Notes: generated from the letters alone by a model not told the origin. A DNA stretch of 60,398 bases from Dehalococcoidia bacterium (GCA_022823505.1 JAJEIA010000086.1:1-60398); one strand, 5' to 3'; shown: positions 45,836 to 54,578, counted from the first letter of the stretch. Made by a program: numbers and translations.

Positions 45836-45864
45836 ACTATACTGACGAGGTCGGGAATTGTCAA
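45836..45864 (-). promoter_or_regulatory. Consensus sigma70 promoter for nitrite/sulfite reductase
   Basis: On the minus strand: TTGACA (45864-45859), exactly 17 bases, TATAGT (45841-45836). The best promoter in the window. Predicted start near 45829 gives a ~165-nt leader. Confidence 0.88.
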
Positions 45865-45919
45865 CGGCGATTTCCGGCTCAATTTCGCGGATTTCCCCTC
45901 ACGATGAGCCGCCTTTTTT

Positions 45920-46600
45920 TCAGCGCAGCGACCGGTCGGATTTCATACTCCCGGTTCCCACTGTGTGACCGGAAACCAGCCACATCACCCGCTCCGCGAT
46001 GTTGGTGGCCCGGTCGGCGATCCGTTCCAGGTCATGGGCAACCCATAGCAGGTACGTGGCTCGCTCGATGTTGCGCGGGTCCTGCAGCATGTAGGTCAGC
46101 AGTTCCCGGTAGATCTGGTTGTACAGATCGTCAACGGCGTCATCGTCCTTGCAGACCTTTCGGGCCTGCCATTCGTCCCGGTTCGAATACGCCTGCAGGC
46201 TCTCGCGGAGCATGGTCAGCGCCAGTTCGGCCATGCGGGGGATGTCGATCAACGGTTTGAGCAGGGGCTGGTCACCGATGCGCAGGCAGATCTTGGCAAT
46301 GCCCTCTGCGTAATCTCCCATCCGTTCCAGTTCCACCGCGATATGCACGGCCGACAGAACCTGCCGCAGGTCACGGGCCGTGGGTTGCTGGGTGGCCAGC
46401 ATTCCCACGCACTTGTTCTCCAGCGCATCCTGCAGTCGGTCGATCTGATCGTCTTCTTCAACGATCCTATGGGCCAGTTCGGCATCCTGATTTTCCAGTG
46501 CGTCCAGTGCGGAGCGTGTCGCCTGGTCGACCAGGTTGGCCATCTCGGCGAGGTCTTCCTCCAGGCTGGCCAGGTCGCGCTCGTAATCAGACCTCAGCAT
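45920..46600 (-). CDS. phoU: Phosphate signaling complex protein PhoU
   Basis: 226 aa, ATG. Two homologous three-helix bundles with metal-binding acidic motifs: RSALDALENQDAELAHRIVEEDDQID (first repeat) and KVCKDDDAVDDLYNQIYREL (second), plus ELERMGDYAEGIAKI and DLERIADRATNIAERV, the E/DxxxD patterns. Negative regulator linking the Pst transporter to the phosphate two-component system. Ends the pst operon; no phoB/phoR here. 90 bases after pstB. Confidence 0.96.
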   Translation of the reverse strand: MLRSDYERDLASLEEDLAEMANLVDQATRSALDALENQDAELAHRIVEEDDQIDRLQDALENKCVGMLATQQPTARDLRQVLSAVHIAVELERMGDYAEGIAKICLRIGDQPLLKPLIDIPRMAELALTMLRESLQAYSNRDEWQARKVCKDDDAVDDLYNQIYRELLTYMLQDPRNIERATYLLWVAHDLERIADRATNIAERVMWLVSGHTVGTGSMKSDRSLR

Positions 46601-46690
46601 TGCGTCGCCTCCTTGTCCTCATGGCAACCCGGCTCGCCGTCAATCGTGATCCGAGCCAGCCCCGAGGCCGGCGGGTCACGTCGCTGTGGA

Positions 46691-47476
46691 CTAGCCGAAC
46701 CGACCGGTGATGTATGCCTCAGTTCGTTCGTCGGAGGGGTTTGTGAACAGCGTCCGGGTGTCGCCAAACTCGATGAGGTGCGCCACCCGCTTTTCGTCGG
46801 GCATCAGGAAGGCCGTCTTGTCGGAAACCCGACCCGCTTGTTGCATGTTGTGCGTCACGATCACGATGCTGTAGGTCTTTTTGAGTTCCTGCATCAATTC
46901 TTCGATGGCCAGGGTCGCGATGGGGTCCAGCGCCGAACAAGGCTCGTCCATCAGGATGACGCTGGGTTCCACCGCCAGCGCCCGGGCGATGCAGAGCCGT
47001 TGCTGCTGCCCGCCGGACAGCGACAGGGCCGACTCCTTCAGGCGGTCCTTTACCTCATCCCACAAAGCCGCGCCCTGCAGGGATTGCTCCACGAGGTCAT
47101 CCATGTTGCCCTTGAACCCGTTGATACGCGGACCGAAGGCGATGTTGTCGTAAATCGATTTGGGAAACGGGTTCGGCCGCTGAAATACCATCCCAATCCG
47201 GTACCTGATCTGGGTCGGGTCCGATCCGGGCGCGTAAAGGTTGAAATCGCCAAACCACATCTCCCCTTCCATGCGGAAGATCTCGATGAGGTCGTTCAGG
47301 CGATTGATGCACCGTAGCAGGGTGCTCTTGCCGGCGCCGCTGGGCCCGATGATCGCGGTGATCTCGTTTTCCGGCATGTCCATGGTCACGCCCTCGATCA
47401 CCTTGTTGGAGCCGTAATATACCCCCACGTCGATGGCGCGGATGGCCGGGCGGGTCGCCGCAGCGGGTGCAGCCAT
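46691..47476 (-). CDS. pstB: Phosphate ABC transporter ATP-binding protein
   Basis: 261 aa, ATG. Walker [10 protein letters not shown] (~44-52), Q-loop [12 protein letters not shown] signature [15 protein letters not shown] (~153-167), Walker [15 protein letters not shown]-loop VTHNM. The family-typical [11 protein letters not shown] and [13 protein letters not shown] segments identify PstB. Seven bases after pstA. Confidence 0.97.
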   Translation of the reverse strand: MAAPAAATRPAIRAIDVGVYYGSNKVIEGVTMDMPENEITAIIGPSGAGKSTLLRCINRLNDLIEIFRMEGEMWFGDFNLYAPGSDPTQIRYRIGMVFQRPNPFPKSIYDNIAFGPRINGFKGNMDDLVEQSLQGAALWDEVKDRLKESALSLSGGQQQRLCIARALAVEPSVILMDEPCSALDPIATLAIEELMQELKKTYSIVIVTHNMQQAGRVSDKTAFLMPDEKRVAHLIEFGDTRTLFTNPSDERTEAYITGRFG

Positions 47477-47482
47477 ACTCGA

Positions 47483-48403
47483 TTACCCCCGTAGGTTCTT
47501 TTGCAGCCGGTTGCGCAGGAAAATCGCAAATGCGTTCATGCCCAGCAGCATGATCAGCAGCACCACGATCCCCGCGGCGGCCAAGTGGTGGAACTCCTCC
47601 TGCGGTTTGGAGATCCACACGTAGATTTGGATGGGCAGGACGGTGAAACGGTCCAATGGGTTGGTGGGTGCGAAGGGGACGAAGGACAGCGCGCCCATGA
47701 TCACCAACGGCGCTGCTTCCCCCATGGCCCGACTGACTGCAAGGATGATACCAGTGAGAATTCCGGGCATCGCCTGCGGCAGTACCAGGCGCCAGATCAC
47801 CTGCCACCGGGTGCCGCCCAACGCGAATCCGCCCTCCCGGATTGACGACGGTACCGCTTTGATCGCTTCCTGTGAGGACACGATCACCACCGGCATGATG
47901 AGCAACGCCAGGGTGAGCCCGGCGGCAGTCACGTTTTTTCCGTCGGTTCCGGGCGCGGCCAGCACGAAAAATGCCACAAATATCGACAGTCCCAGGATTC
48001 CGTATACGATCGATGGTACCGCAGCCAGGTTCTGGATATTCGTCTGGATCAGCTCCGCTAACCGGCTGCCTCCCGAATATTCTTCCAGGTAAATGGCCGC
48101 GGAGACGCCCACGGTGAAGGACACGAAGATGCAGATGCCCATCACCCAGAGGGTGCCGACGATCGCCGGGAACAGTCCCGAGTTGACTGCTTTGCTCGAT
48201 GGGATATCCATGAGCAGCGTCTTGATCGATGTGCCGTCCAGGTTGAACCACGCAATGGCTTCCGACATCACGCTGTAAAGCAGCGCAACGAGCATCAGCA
48301 TGGCAACTATCACCGCGGTGACGCACACGGCATAGAAAATCGACGCGCTCCGTTTTCGGCTTGCCAACCGGCGGTTGTAGTCGCGGTCCATTCCGGTTGC
48401 CAT
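47483..48403 (-). CDS. pstA: Phosphate ABC transporter permease PstA
   Basis: 306 aa; ATG 48403 overlaps the pstC stop (TAATG). A second ATG at 48391 is possible. Six membrane segments (first ~22-44), the EAA loop around SSIREGGFALGGTRWQVIWRLVLPQAMPGILTG (~186-218) and AVSRAMGEAAPLVIMGA are characteristic. Forms the channel with PstC. Confidence 0.96.
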   Translation of the reverse strand: MATGMDRDYNRRLASRKRSASIFYAVCVTAVIVAMLMLVALLYSVMSEAIAWFNLDGTSIKTLLMDIPSSKAVNSGLFPAIVGTLWVMGICIFVSFTVGVSAAIYLEEYSGGSRLAELIQTNIQNLAAVPSIVYGILGLSIFVAFFVLAAPGTDGKNVTAAGLTLALLIMPVVIVSSQEAIKAVPSSIREGGFALGGTRWQVIWRLVLPQAMPGILTGIILAVSRAMGEAAPLVIMGALSFVPFAPTNPLDRFTVLPIQIYVWISKPQEEFHHLAAAGIVVLLIMLLGMNAFAIFLRNRLQKNLRG

Positions 48404-49722
48404 TATTCATACACCTCGCGGAACTTCGACACCACGAACTGGCTCAGCAGGTTCATGAGCAGGGTGATGATGAACAGCGTGATACCGACGGCGAACAGCG
48501 CCTGGAACTGGGCCGTGCCCGGGATGGCGTTGTCGCTGAAGTTCGTGGTCGCCATGAACCCGGTCATCGTGTTCACCGGATCCAGGGGATTGACCGTCAG
48601 GCTGTCATTTTGTCCGGCCGCAATGAAAACGATCATGGTTTCGCCGATGGCCCGAGACATCGCCAGGATGATGGCGGCCACAATCCCCGAAAGCGCCGCC
48701 GGCACCACGACCTTGGTGGCGACTTCCACCTTGGTTGCGCCCAGGGCATAGGCGCCTTCGCGCAGCGAGTTCGGCACCGCTCGCATGGCGTCTTCGCTCA
48801 GGCTGGACACCATGGGTATGATCATCACGCCCATCACAATGGCGGCCGACAGGGCGTTGAAGATGCCCACGTCGTCGCTGATGGTTCGCAGGATCGGCGT
48901 GATGAAAAACAGGGCGAAGAACCCGTATACCACCGTCGGTATTCCGGCCAGCACTTCCAGGATGGGTTTCGTGATCGCCCGGAGCCGGGGATGCGCGTAC
49001 TCGCTCAGAAAGATCGCGCTGAGCAGGCCCAGAGGCACCGCGACCACCATCGCCAGCACCGCGATCATGGTCGTGCCCACCAGCAGCGGCCAAATGCCGT
49101 AGGACCTCGGTACCAGCAGCGTCCGCCATTTCGTGTCGGTCAGGAACCGGTGCCATTTCACGTCTTCGGGCACGCTGAAGGACCCGGTTTGCAGTACAGA
49201 GCCGGGAACTGCGTCCGTCATGGCCGCGACCGCGGCTTTATAGCTACGCCCGGGCGCCGCGTTTGCGATCACGCAACTTGTCCGGTCCAGACCCACGGCT
49301 TGGCAGTCCGAATGGTCTGCGCGTGGGTCGGGCGCGCCGGATGAAAAAGCCACTTCAACGTGGTACCCGGTGGGAGTCGGCCCGACACTGGCCTTGTCCC
49401 ACTCGACGTAAATCAGGGAGTCGGTGGTGGCGCGCACCCGAACGGCGGAAATCCCGGTGGAAAGCCCCCCGTCATCGCTCGCTACTCTCCGTTCCACCGG
49501 ATTGTTCTCGTAAAAGTCGGAGGTGAAAAAGCGCACTCCCTCAAAAAGCAGCACCGACACGATCGCCACGGTGGTCAATACCGAAACCGACGCCAAAAGA
49601 AAAAGTACCCACTTGACGATGCGTTCAAGTAGGTACTTACTGCCGCTGCCGGTTAGCGGCTTACCGACCGTCGGAGGTTCCGTGACCGTCGGTTTGGCTC
49701 CAGTTATCTTGCCGAAAAGCAA
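48403..49722 (-). CDS. pstC: Phosphate ABC transporter permease PstC with FN3-like insert
   Basis: 439 aa with TTG start (49722) and an AGGTG site 8 bases upstream; about 110-130 residues longer than usual PstC. TM1 ~35-60; TM2 begins ~208. Between them ~86-185 resembles a fibronectin type III module: SAVRVRATTDSLIYVEWDKAS...TGYHVEVAF...TSCVIANAAPGRSYKAAVAAM, with Cys140 and Cys150 that could pair. The loop lies outside the membrane. The permease core is normal: LPPTVYGF-type AGIPTVVYGFFALFF, PNSLREGAYALGATKVEVATKVVVPAALSGI, SRAIGETM. No pstS in the window. Confidence 0.95.
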   Translation of the reverse strand: MLFGKITGAKPTVTEPPTVGKPLTGSGSKYLLERIVKWVLFLLASVSVLTTVAIVSVLLFEGVRFFTSDFYENNPVERRVASDDGGLSTGISAVRVRATTDSLIYVEWDKASVGPTPTGYHVEVAFSSGAPDPRADHSDCQAVGLDRTSCVIANAAPGRSYKAAVAAMTDAVPGSVLQTGSFSVPEDVKWHRFLTDTKWRTLLVPRSYGIWPLLVGTTMIAVLAMVVAVPLGLLSAIFLSEYAHPRLRAITKPILEVLAGIPTVVYGFFALFFITPILRTISDDVGIFNALSAAIVMGVMIIPMVSSLSEDAMRAVPNSLREGAYALGATKVEVATKVVVPAALSGIVAAIILAMSRAIGETMIVFIAAGQNDSLTVNPLDPVNTMTGFMATTNFSDNAIPGTAQFQALFAVGITLFIITLLMNLLSQFVVSKFREVYE

Positions 49723-49810
49723 AGCGGTTCACCTGTCGTTCTGGCTTTTCGCGCCCTGTATCGGGTCGCTCCGCCGGGAGTTATTTGCCGCTACTTTCCC
49801 CGTGGATCAC

Positions 49811-49820
49811 TATTATAATA
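49811..49820. promoter_or_regulatory. Palindromic -10 element between pstC and the LLM gene
   Basis: TATTATAATA is its own reverse complement and places TATAAT on both strands (plus 49814-49819; minus 49817-49812). It lies between divergent genes, as in the amidohydrolase/trpD interval. No consensus -35 is evident on either side. Confidence 0.55.
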
Positions 49821-49925
49821 TGCCAGCCGGCCCATGCCGACAACCCGACTATTCGTGATACAAAACATGACTGCGACCGATACCGCGCGCACGCCAACCG
49901 ATGTATTGACAGCCAGGGGGACCAC

Positions 49926-50960
49926 TTGATCCAACAACTGCAACTGAGCGTGGTCGACCAGTCGCCCATGCGCGAGGGTAGCAACGCCGGTGCCGCCCTC
50001 CGGGAAACCATCCAGCTTGCCGTCGCCACCGAGCAGATGGGATATCAGCGTTACTGGGTGGCCGAACACCACAACCTGCCCAACTTCGCCGGCACCGCTC
50101 CCGAGGTCATGGTGGGCCAGATCGCCGCGCAGACCAAGAGCATCCGCGTCGGTTCCGGCGGGGTGATGTTGCCCCACTACAGCGCGCTCAAGGTGGCGGA
50201 GACCTTCCGTATCCTGGAATCGCTGTACCCCGACCGCATCGACCTGGGCATCGGCCGCGCTCCCGGCAGCGACCAGATCACCGCCGCCGCGCTGGCCTAC
50301 CCCAGCATGCCCAAGGATGTCCGGCACTTCCCCCAGCAGGTGCGTGACGTAATCAACTACCTGAACGACACGCAGCCCGATGACCATCCCTTCAACGAGG
50401 TCCTGGCTGCCCCCGAAGAATCGGAAACCGCTCCCCAGGTGTGGCTGCTCGGTTCACGCTACGAATCGGCCTTCATGGCCGCCAAGATGGGCCTGCCCTT
50501 CGCCTACGCTCACTTCTTCGGGATGGGCGCCACGGACGGTCCGCAGATCGTCGAATCCTACCGCCAGAACTTTGAGGCGTCGGAATACCTCGCTGAGCCT
50601 CTGGTCAACGTCGGTGTCCAGGTGCTCTGCGCCGACACCGAGGAGGAAGCCCGGCGCATCGCGTCCAGCCGCAACCTGGGGCGCTTGCGGTCGGTCACCG
50701 GCCGGGCCAAGGGCATTCCCCACCCGGACCTCGCCGCCAACTACAAGTACCTCGCCAACGAGTGGCAGTTCATCCAGCAATACAGCCGCAACTGCGTCGA
50801 CGGCGATCCTGAGCAGGTCAAGGAAAGCCTGGAGAGAGTCGCTGAGGACTACCAGACTCCCGACCTCAGCGTGGTCACCATCTGCTACGACTTCGCGGAC
50901 CGAGTTCGCTCCTACGAATTGGTGGCCCAGGTCTGCGGGCTTGAGCCGTTAACCGATTAG
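49926..50960 (+). CDS. LLM class flavin-dependent oxidoreductase (MsnO8/TIGR03558-like)
   Basis: 344 aa from TTG 49926 with GGGGG upstream; no ATG fits the conserved start QLQLSVVDQSPMREGSNAG. Luciferase-like barrel: TIQLAVATEQMGYQRYWVAEHHNLPNFAGTAPEVMVGQIAAQTKSIRVGSGGVMLPHYSALKVAETFRILESLYPDRIDLGIGRAPGSD (~27-115) is diagnostic for the TIGR03558 group. Related enzymes act with a separate flavin reductase, absent here. A palindromic repeat overlaps its stop codon. Confidence 0.93.
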   Translation: MIQQLQLSVVDQSPMREGSNAGAALRETIQLAVATEQMGYQRYWVAEHHNLPNFAGTAPEVMVGQIAAQTKSIRVGSGGVMLPHYSALKVAETFRILESLYPDRIDLGIGRAPGSDQITAAALAYPSMPKDVRHFPQQVRDVINYLNDTQPDDHPFNEVLAAPEESETAPQVWLLGSRYESAFMAAKMGLPFAYAHFFGMGATDGPQIVESYRQNFEASEYLAEPLVNVGVQVLCADTEEEARRIASSRNLGRLRSVTGRAKGIPHPDLAANYKYLANEWQFIQQYSRNCVDGDPEQVKESLERVAEDYQTPDLSVVTICYDFADRVRSYELVAQVCGLEPLTD

Positions 50961-50981
50961 GGGCGAATGAACATTCGCCCC
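50960..50981. repeat. Palindromic intergenic repeat, family copy 2
   Basis: Arms GGGGCGAATG and CATTCGCCCC around AA; differs by one base from the element at 24806-24827. It starts on the last base of the LLM stop codon, so it probably also acts as transcript end for the LLM gene or the convergent dehalogenase. Confidence 0.85.
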
Positions 50982-51011
50982 CACGCTCCGGTTGTTTCAG
51001 ATAACGGAGCG

Positions 51012-51737
51012 TTAAGCTCCCAGCTTGGCGGCCAGATCGACGAAACTGTCCGCCACCACGTTGAATGAAGGGTCGGGCGTCGGATCCGGCGTGCGGTCCG
51101 GCCCGTGCTCGCGGGGGCGTGGCACGAACCCGGTGCGCAGGCCCACCTTGGCGGATGCCAGCAGGTCTCCCTGGTGCGCCGCCACCATCATCACCTGCTC
51201 GGGCTTCAGGCCCAACAGCTTGACCGCTGTCCCGTAGCTCTCCGGGTCGGGCTTGTAGTGCTGCGCCACCTCGGCGCCCAGAATACAGTCCCAGGGCATC
51301 CCGCCGTTCTTGGCCATGTTGGTCATCAGCGCGATGTTGCCGTTGGACATTGGGGCGATGACGAACCTGTTCTTGAGCCGATATAGCCCGGGCACGCTAT
51401 CGGACCAGGGACGGAGGTTGTGCCAGAAATACGTCACCTCCATCTTCTCATCGTCGTCCAGACCGCTGATTTCGAATTCTTCCAGCACCTCGTCCAGGGA
51501 CATCCGGTGCAACGCGTCGAGGTTGGTCCACGGCAGTTCGCCGGTACGCACCTTGTTCATGTAAGGGCCGTACTTGCTGCGCCATGTGTCCGCGAACGCG
51601 CCCCAGTCCCGCTCGATGCCCTTGATCCGGCCCATGTTGGCGCACTGCTCGGTGATGCTCGACCGCCAGTCGACCACCGTCCCGAACACGTCGAAAATGC
51701 AGGCTCTGATGTCCAGCCCCAACGGGGTATCCGCCAT
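51012..51737 (-). CDS. Haloacid dehalogenase type II (HAD superfamily)
   Basis: 241 aa, ATG. Nucleophile Asp16 in CIFDVFGTVVDW (~13-24), helical cap (~25-110) with the Arg of SSITEQ region, motif II Ser in APMSNGN (~129-135), Lys in HYKPDPESYG (~159-168) and acid motif MMVAAHQGDLLASAKVGLRTGFV (~182-204). L-2-haloacid dehalogenases release halide from short haloacids. Some relatives are phosphatases. An extended -10-like TGCTAGGAT lies on the minus strand at 51794-51786. Confidence 0.93.
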   Translation of the reverse strand: MADTPLGLDIRACIFDVFGTVVDWRSSITEQCANMGRIKGIERDWGAFADTWRSKYGPYMNKVRTGELPWTNLDALHRMSLDEVLEEFEISGLDDDEKMEVTYFWHNLRPWSDSVPGLYRLKNRFVIAPMSNGNIALMTNMAKNGGMPWDCILGAEVAQHYKPDPESYGTAVKLLGLKPEQVMMVAAHQGDLLASAKVGLRTGFVPRPREHGPDRTPDPTPDPSFNVVADSFVDLAAKLGA

Positions 51738-51901
51738 GATGTGTGTCTCCTTTGCTAGCAGTTCCGGCCTGCTGTTGCCGTCGATATCCTAGCATATCCC
51801 AATCGCGGTTCCGGTCCGGTCAGCACGAGGGCTTCGGGTGTGCCCGTTGGCGATCAAAATTTCCGGGTGATCACTCGCTTACGTCCGCGCCCGGTAAACG
51901 T

Positions 51902-51907
51902 TATAAT
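51902..51907 (+). promoter_or_regulatory. -10 box (TATAAT) upstream of the small membrane protein gene
   Basis: Perfect TATAAT with a weak -35 (TTACGT, 51879-51884, 17-base spacer). Leader of ~40 nt to ATG 51954. Confidence 0.55.
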
Positions 51908-51953
51908 CCAACTGAGATCTCCGGTTCCGCGGCAGTCAGGGGTAGGTGCGAAG

Positions 51954-52337
51954 ATGAAAGATCGTTACGAACAGGAAATCGAGCAGTTGCTCAACGAGCT
52001 GGAATCCGACGCCCCTGACCCCACCCCGGCGCCGGTGGACGCTCCCCCGCCCCTGGACGACCAGCCGTCTCCTTTCGCGCCGCGTCCGCGCTATTCGAAA
52101 CCCTTCATATCCCCGACCAAGCTGGCCATCGCCGGCGGCGTGCTGGCCCTCATCGGCCTGTTTCTGGTCAGGTTGCCGTGGCTGGCTCTGGCCGGTCTCG
52201 TCCTGATGGCCGCCGCCGTGGCGTGGATGTTCTTCCGGCGCATGGGCAACCGGCAGCAACAATACTGGCGCGGCCGCCCCATCGAAGCCGAACCCCAGGG
52301 AGCCTGGCAACGCTTCCGGCGCTGGTTGTCCCAGTAG
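51954..52337 (+). CDS. Small membrane protein, hypothetical
   Basis: 127 aa from ATG 51954 (MKDRYEQEIEQLLNEL). Acidic helical N-terminus (~1-20), Pro/Asp-rich linker (~21-50), then two hydrophobic segments (~57-73 AIAGGVLALIGLFLVRL and ~76-91 LALAGLVLMAAAVAWMF), and a basic cytoplasmic-like tail with QYWRGRPIE. The N-terminal part could form a short coiled coil. I recognise no named family; similar Pro-rich two-TM proteins occur in related lineages. Its stop abuts the convergent GGT stop. Confidence 0.82.
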   Translation: MKDRYEQEIEQLLNELESDAPDPTPAPVDAPPPLDDQPSPFAPRPRYSKPFISPTKLAIAGGVLALIGLFLVRLPWLALAGLVLMAAAVAWMFFRRMGNRQQQYWRGRPIEAEPQGAWQRFRRWLSQ

Positions 52338-53939
52338 CTACCAGCCGACGGCCGCGCCGTCCTTGCGCGGTTCGCTGCCTCCGCTCAACACGCCGGACTC
52401 CGGGTCCCGGCTGATCACCTGTCCGCCGCCCATGCCGCCGGCGCCGCCCCTTTGCGGACCGTGCATCACGTTGACCCGGTGGCCCCGCTGGTGCAGGCCC
52501 ATCACCACTTCCTCGTCTACGTCTCCTTCCAGCCACACCGAATCGCCGGCCACCTGGAACCGCAGGGCGTCTAGGGCTCCCTGCGCGTCCATGCCGAAGT
52601 CCACCATGTTGCTGATCACCTGCAGGTGGCCCTGGGGCTGCATGAATCCGCCCATGACGCCGTAGCTGAGCCACAGTTCGTCGTTTCGGGTTGCCATCGC
52701 CGGAATGATGGTGTGGAACGGCCGCTTGCCGCCTTCCAGCGAGTTCGGATGGCCGGGCCGTACATTGAACAGCGACGCACGGTTGTGCATCACGATCCCC
52801 GTCCCGGGTACCACCAGCCCCGACCCGAAATTGGCAAACACGCTGTTGATCAAGGAGCACGCATTCCCCGCGCCGTCGACCACGCTGATGTACACGGTGT
52901 CGCTGCCCGGAACCATCTTGCCGTACGGTGCGGTGTCCAGCGCCCGCTGCGGGTCAATCAAGCCTCGCCTTCCCTTGGCGTAGGCTTTGGACGTCCACAT
53001 CTCCGTGGGAACGTCGGCGCAGCGCGGGTCGGCCAGGTACTCGAACGCGTCCGCGAATCCCAACCTGGTGGCCTCGATCAGGTGATGGTACCGTTCCGCG
53101 CTCTGCGGCCCCATCCCGGCGATGTCGAAGCCCTCAACGATGTTCAGGGCTTCCAGCGCGACGATCCCCTGCCCGTTGGGCGGGCATTCCCAGCAGGTGA
53201 CCCCACGGTAGTCGGTCTTGATAGGCTCGTCCCAGTCCGAATGGTGCGATTCCAGGTCTCCCTCCGCCAGCCAACCGCCCTGCTCCTGCACGAACTGCGC
53301 CATCGCGGACGCGATCGGACCGGTGTAAAACGCCTGGCTTCCGCCTTCGGCCACCGTCTTCAGCGTGCGCGCCAGCGTCGGCAATCGCATGACCTCGCCC
53401 TCACGAGGGGCGCGCCCGTTCACCAGCATCTCGTGGCCCGAGGGCAACGCCGCCAGCTTGTCTTCCTGTTGCTTCCACTGGAAAGCGATGATGTCGCTCA
53501 CCGGAAACCCGTGTTCCGCGTAGTCAATGGCCGGCGCCAGCGCGTCGCTGAGGCTCATCGTTCCTTCGCTTTCCAGCAGGACCTCCCACCCGTGCACGGT
53601 TCCGGGAACCGAGATGGAAAGCGGACCGAATGCCGGCATTCGGCTGCGGCCTTTCGCGTGCAGGTCGTCGATGGACGCGGCCTCTGGCGCCCGTCCACTG
53701 CCGTTGAGCGCCACCACGTTCCTGTCCGCCGCTTTCCAGATCAGGGCAAACAGGTCGCCGCCGACCCCGGTCGACATCGGCTCTACCACGTTCAGCGTTG
53801 CCGCCGTCGCCACCGCCGCGTCTACGGCGTTGGCCCCGTCCATGAGGACCTTGAGCCCTGCCATGGCCGCCAGCGGCTGACTGGTCGCTACCATCCCGTG
53901 GGTGGCGTGTATCGTCGAACGGCGTGAGTTGAAAAACAT
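52338..53939 (-). CDS. Gamma-glutamyltransferase family protein
   Basis: 533 aa from ATG 53939 (MFFNSRRST); the frame is open upstream but is antisense to the peroxiredoxin there. N-terminal nucleophile hydrolase: HGMVATSQPLAAMAGLKVLMDGANAVDAAVATAATLNVVEPMSTGVGGDLFAL (~14-65) and the autocatalytic Thr348 in GSDTVYISVVDGAGNACSLINSVF. PNGQGIVALEALNI and the C-terminal GGAGGMGGGQVI are typical. No signal peptide, so cytoplasmic if the start is right. Cleaves gamma-glutamyl compounds or acyl-amino acids. Confidence 0.93.
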   Translation of the reverse strand: MFFNSRRSTIHATHGMVATSQPLAAMAGLKVLMDGANAVDAAVATAATLNVVEPMSTGVGGDLFALIWKAADRNVVALNGSGRAPEAASIDDLHAKGRSRMPAFGPLSISVPGTVHGWEVLLESEGTMSLSDALAPAIDYAEHGFPVSDIIAFQWKQQEDKLAALPSGHEMLVNGRAPREGEVMRLPTLARTLKTVAEGGSQAFYTGPIASAMAQFVQEQGGWLAEGDLESHHSDWDEPIKTDYRGVTCWECPPNGQGIVALEALNIVEGFDIAGMGPQSAERYHHLIEATRLGFADAFEYLADPRCADVPTEMWTSKAYAKGRRGLIDPQRALDTAPYGKMVPGSDTVYISVVDGAGNACSLINSVFANFGSGLVVPGTGIVMHNRASLFNVRPGHPNSLEGGKRPFHTIIPAMATRNDELWLSYGVMGGFMQPQGHLQVISNMVDFGMDAQGALDALRFQVAGDSVWLEGDVDEEVVMGLHQRGHRVNVMHGPQRGGAGGMGGGQVISRDPESGVLSGGSEPRKDGAAVGW

Positions 53940-54104
53940 TGCTATGGCTCCGGGTTTGGGTGCCCGCCAGTTTAGCACGAGCCCGGAAACGGGGGAGCGC
54001 AGGCCGTTATGATAAGATGCTCGCGTCGTTTCTCCGGGCCTGTTTCCCGCAGCAGGCGACACTCCCACCAGCCCATTGATCGTCACCACCCAGGAGGTCC
54101 CTTG

Positions 54105-54578
54105 ATGGCTATTACCGTAGGCCAGCCCGCTCCCGATTTCACGCTCCACGAAAACCCCGCCACGCGCCATAGTCTCAGCGACTACCGCGGCAAGAACGTT
54201 GTGCTCGCCTTCTTTCCGGGCGCATTCACTGGCGTCTGCACCACCGAGATGTGCACCCTGCGCGATAGCATCGGCGAGTTCCAGAACATGAACGCCGAGG
54301 TTATCGGCATCACGGTGGACCCGCCCTTCGCCCAGGCCGCCTGGAAGGCCGCCAACGACGTCACCTACACCTTCCTGAGCGATTACAACCGTGAAGTGGT
54401 CAACGCGTATGATGTCGCGCTGCCCGGCCTTGCCGGCATGGAAGGCTACGTTGCTGCCAAGCGCGCCGTTACCATTGTCGACGCCGAGGGCATCGTCCGC
54501 TACCACTGGGTGGCCGACGCGCCGGTCAACGAGCCCGACTACGACGAGGTCAAGGCGGCCGTGGCGGCCCTGGGCTGA
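54105..54578 (+). CDS. Peroxiredoxin (AhpE/BCP-like)
   Basis: 157 aa, ATG with CAGGAGG upstream. Thioredoxin fold: VGQPAPDFTL start and VVLAFFPGAFTGVCTTEMCTLRD with peroxidatic Cys45 and a second Cys50 in the same helix. GITVDPPFAQAAWKAAN, FLSDYNREVVNAYDV and RAVTIVDAEGIVRYHWV are typical. Reduces peroxides in the cytoplasm. Upstream ~100 bases contain a possible -10 (TATGATAAGAT region) but no clear -35. Confidence 0.95.
   Translation: MAITVGQPAPDFTLHENPATRHSLSDYRGKNVVLAFFPGAFTGVCTTEMCTLRDSIGEFQNMNAEVIGITVDPPFAQAAWKAANDVTYTFLSDYNREVVNAYDVALPGLAGMEGYVAAKRAVTIVDAEGIVRYHWVADAPVNEPDYDEVKAAVAALG

Noticed and set aside
53940-54506. N-terminal extension of the gamma-glutamyltransferase frame
   Set aside because: Antisense to the peroxiredoxin gene; the family N-terminus begins at 53939.
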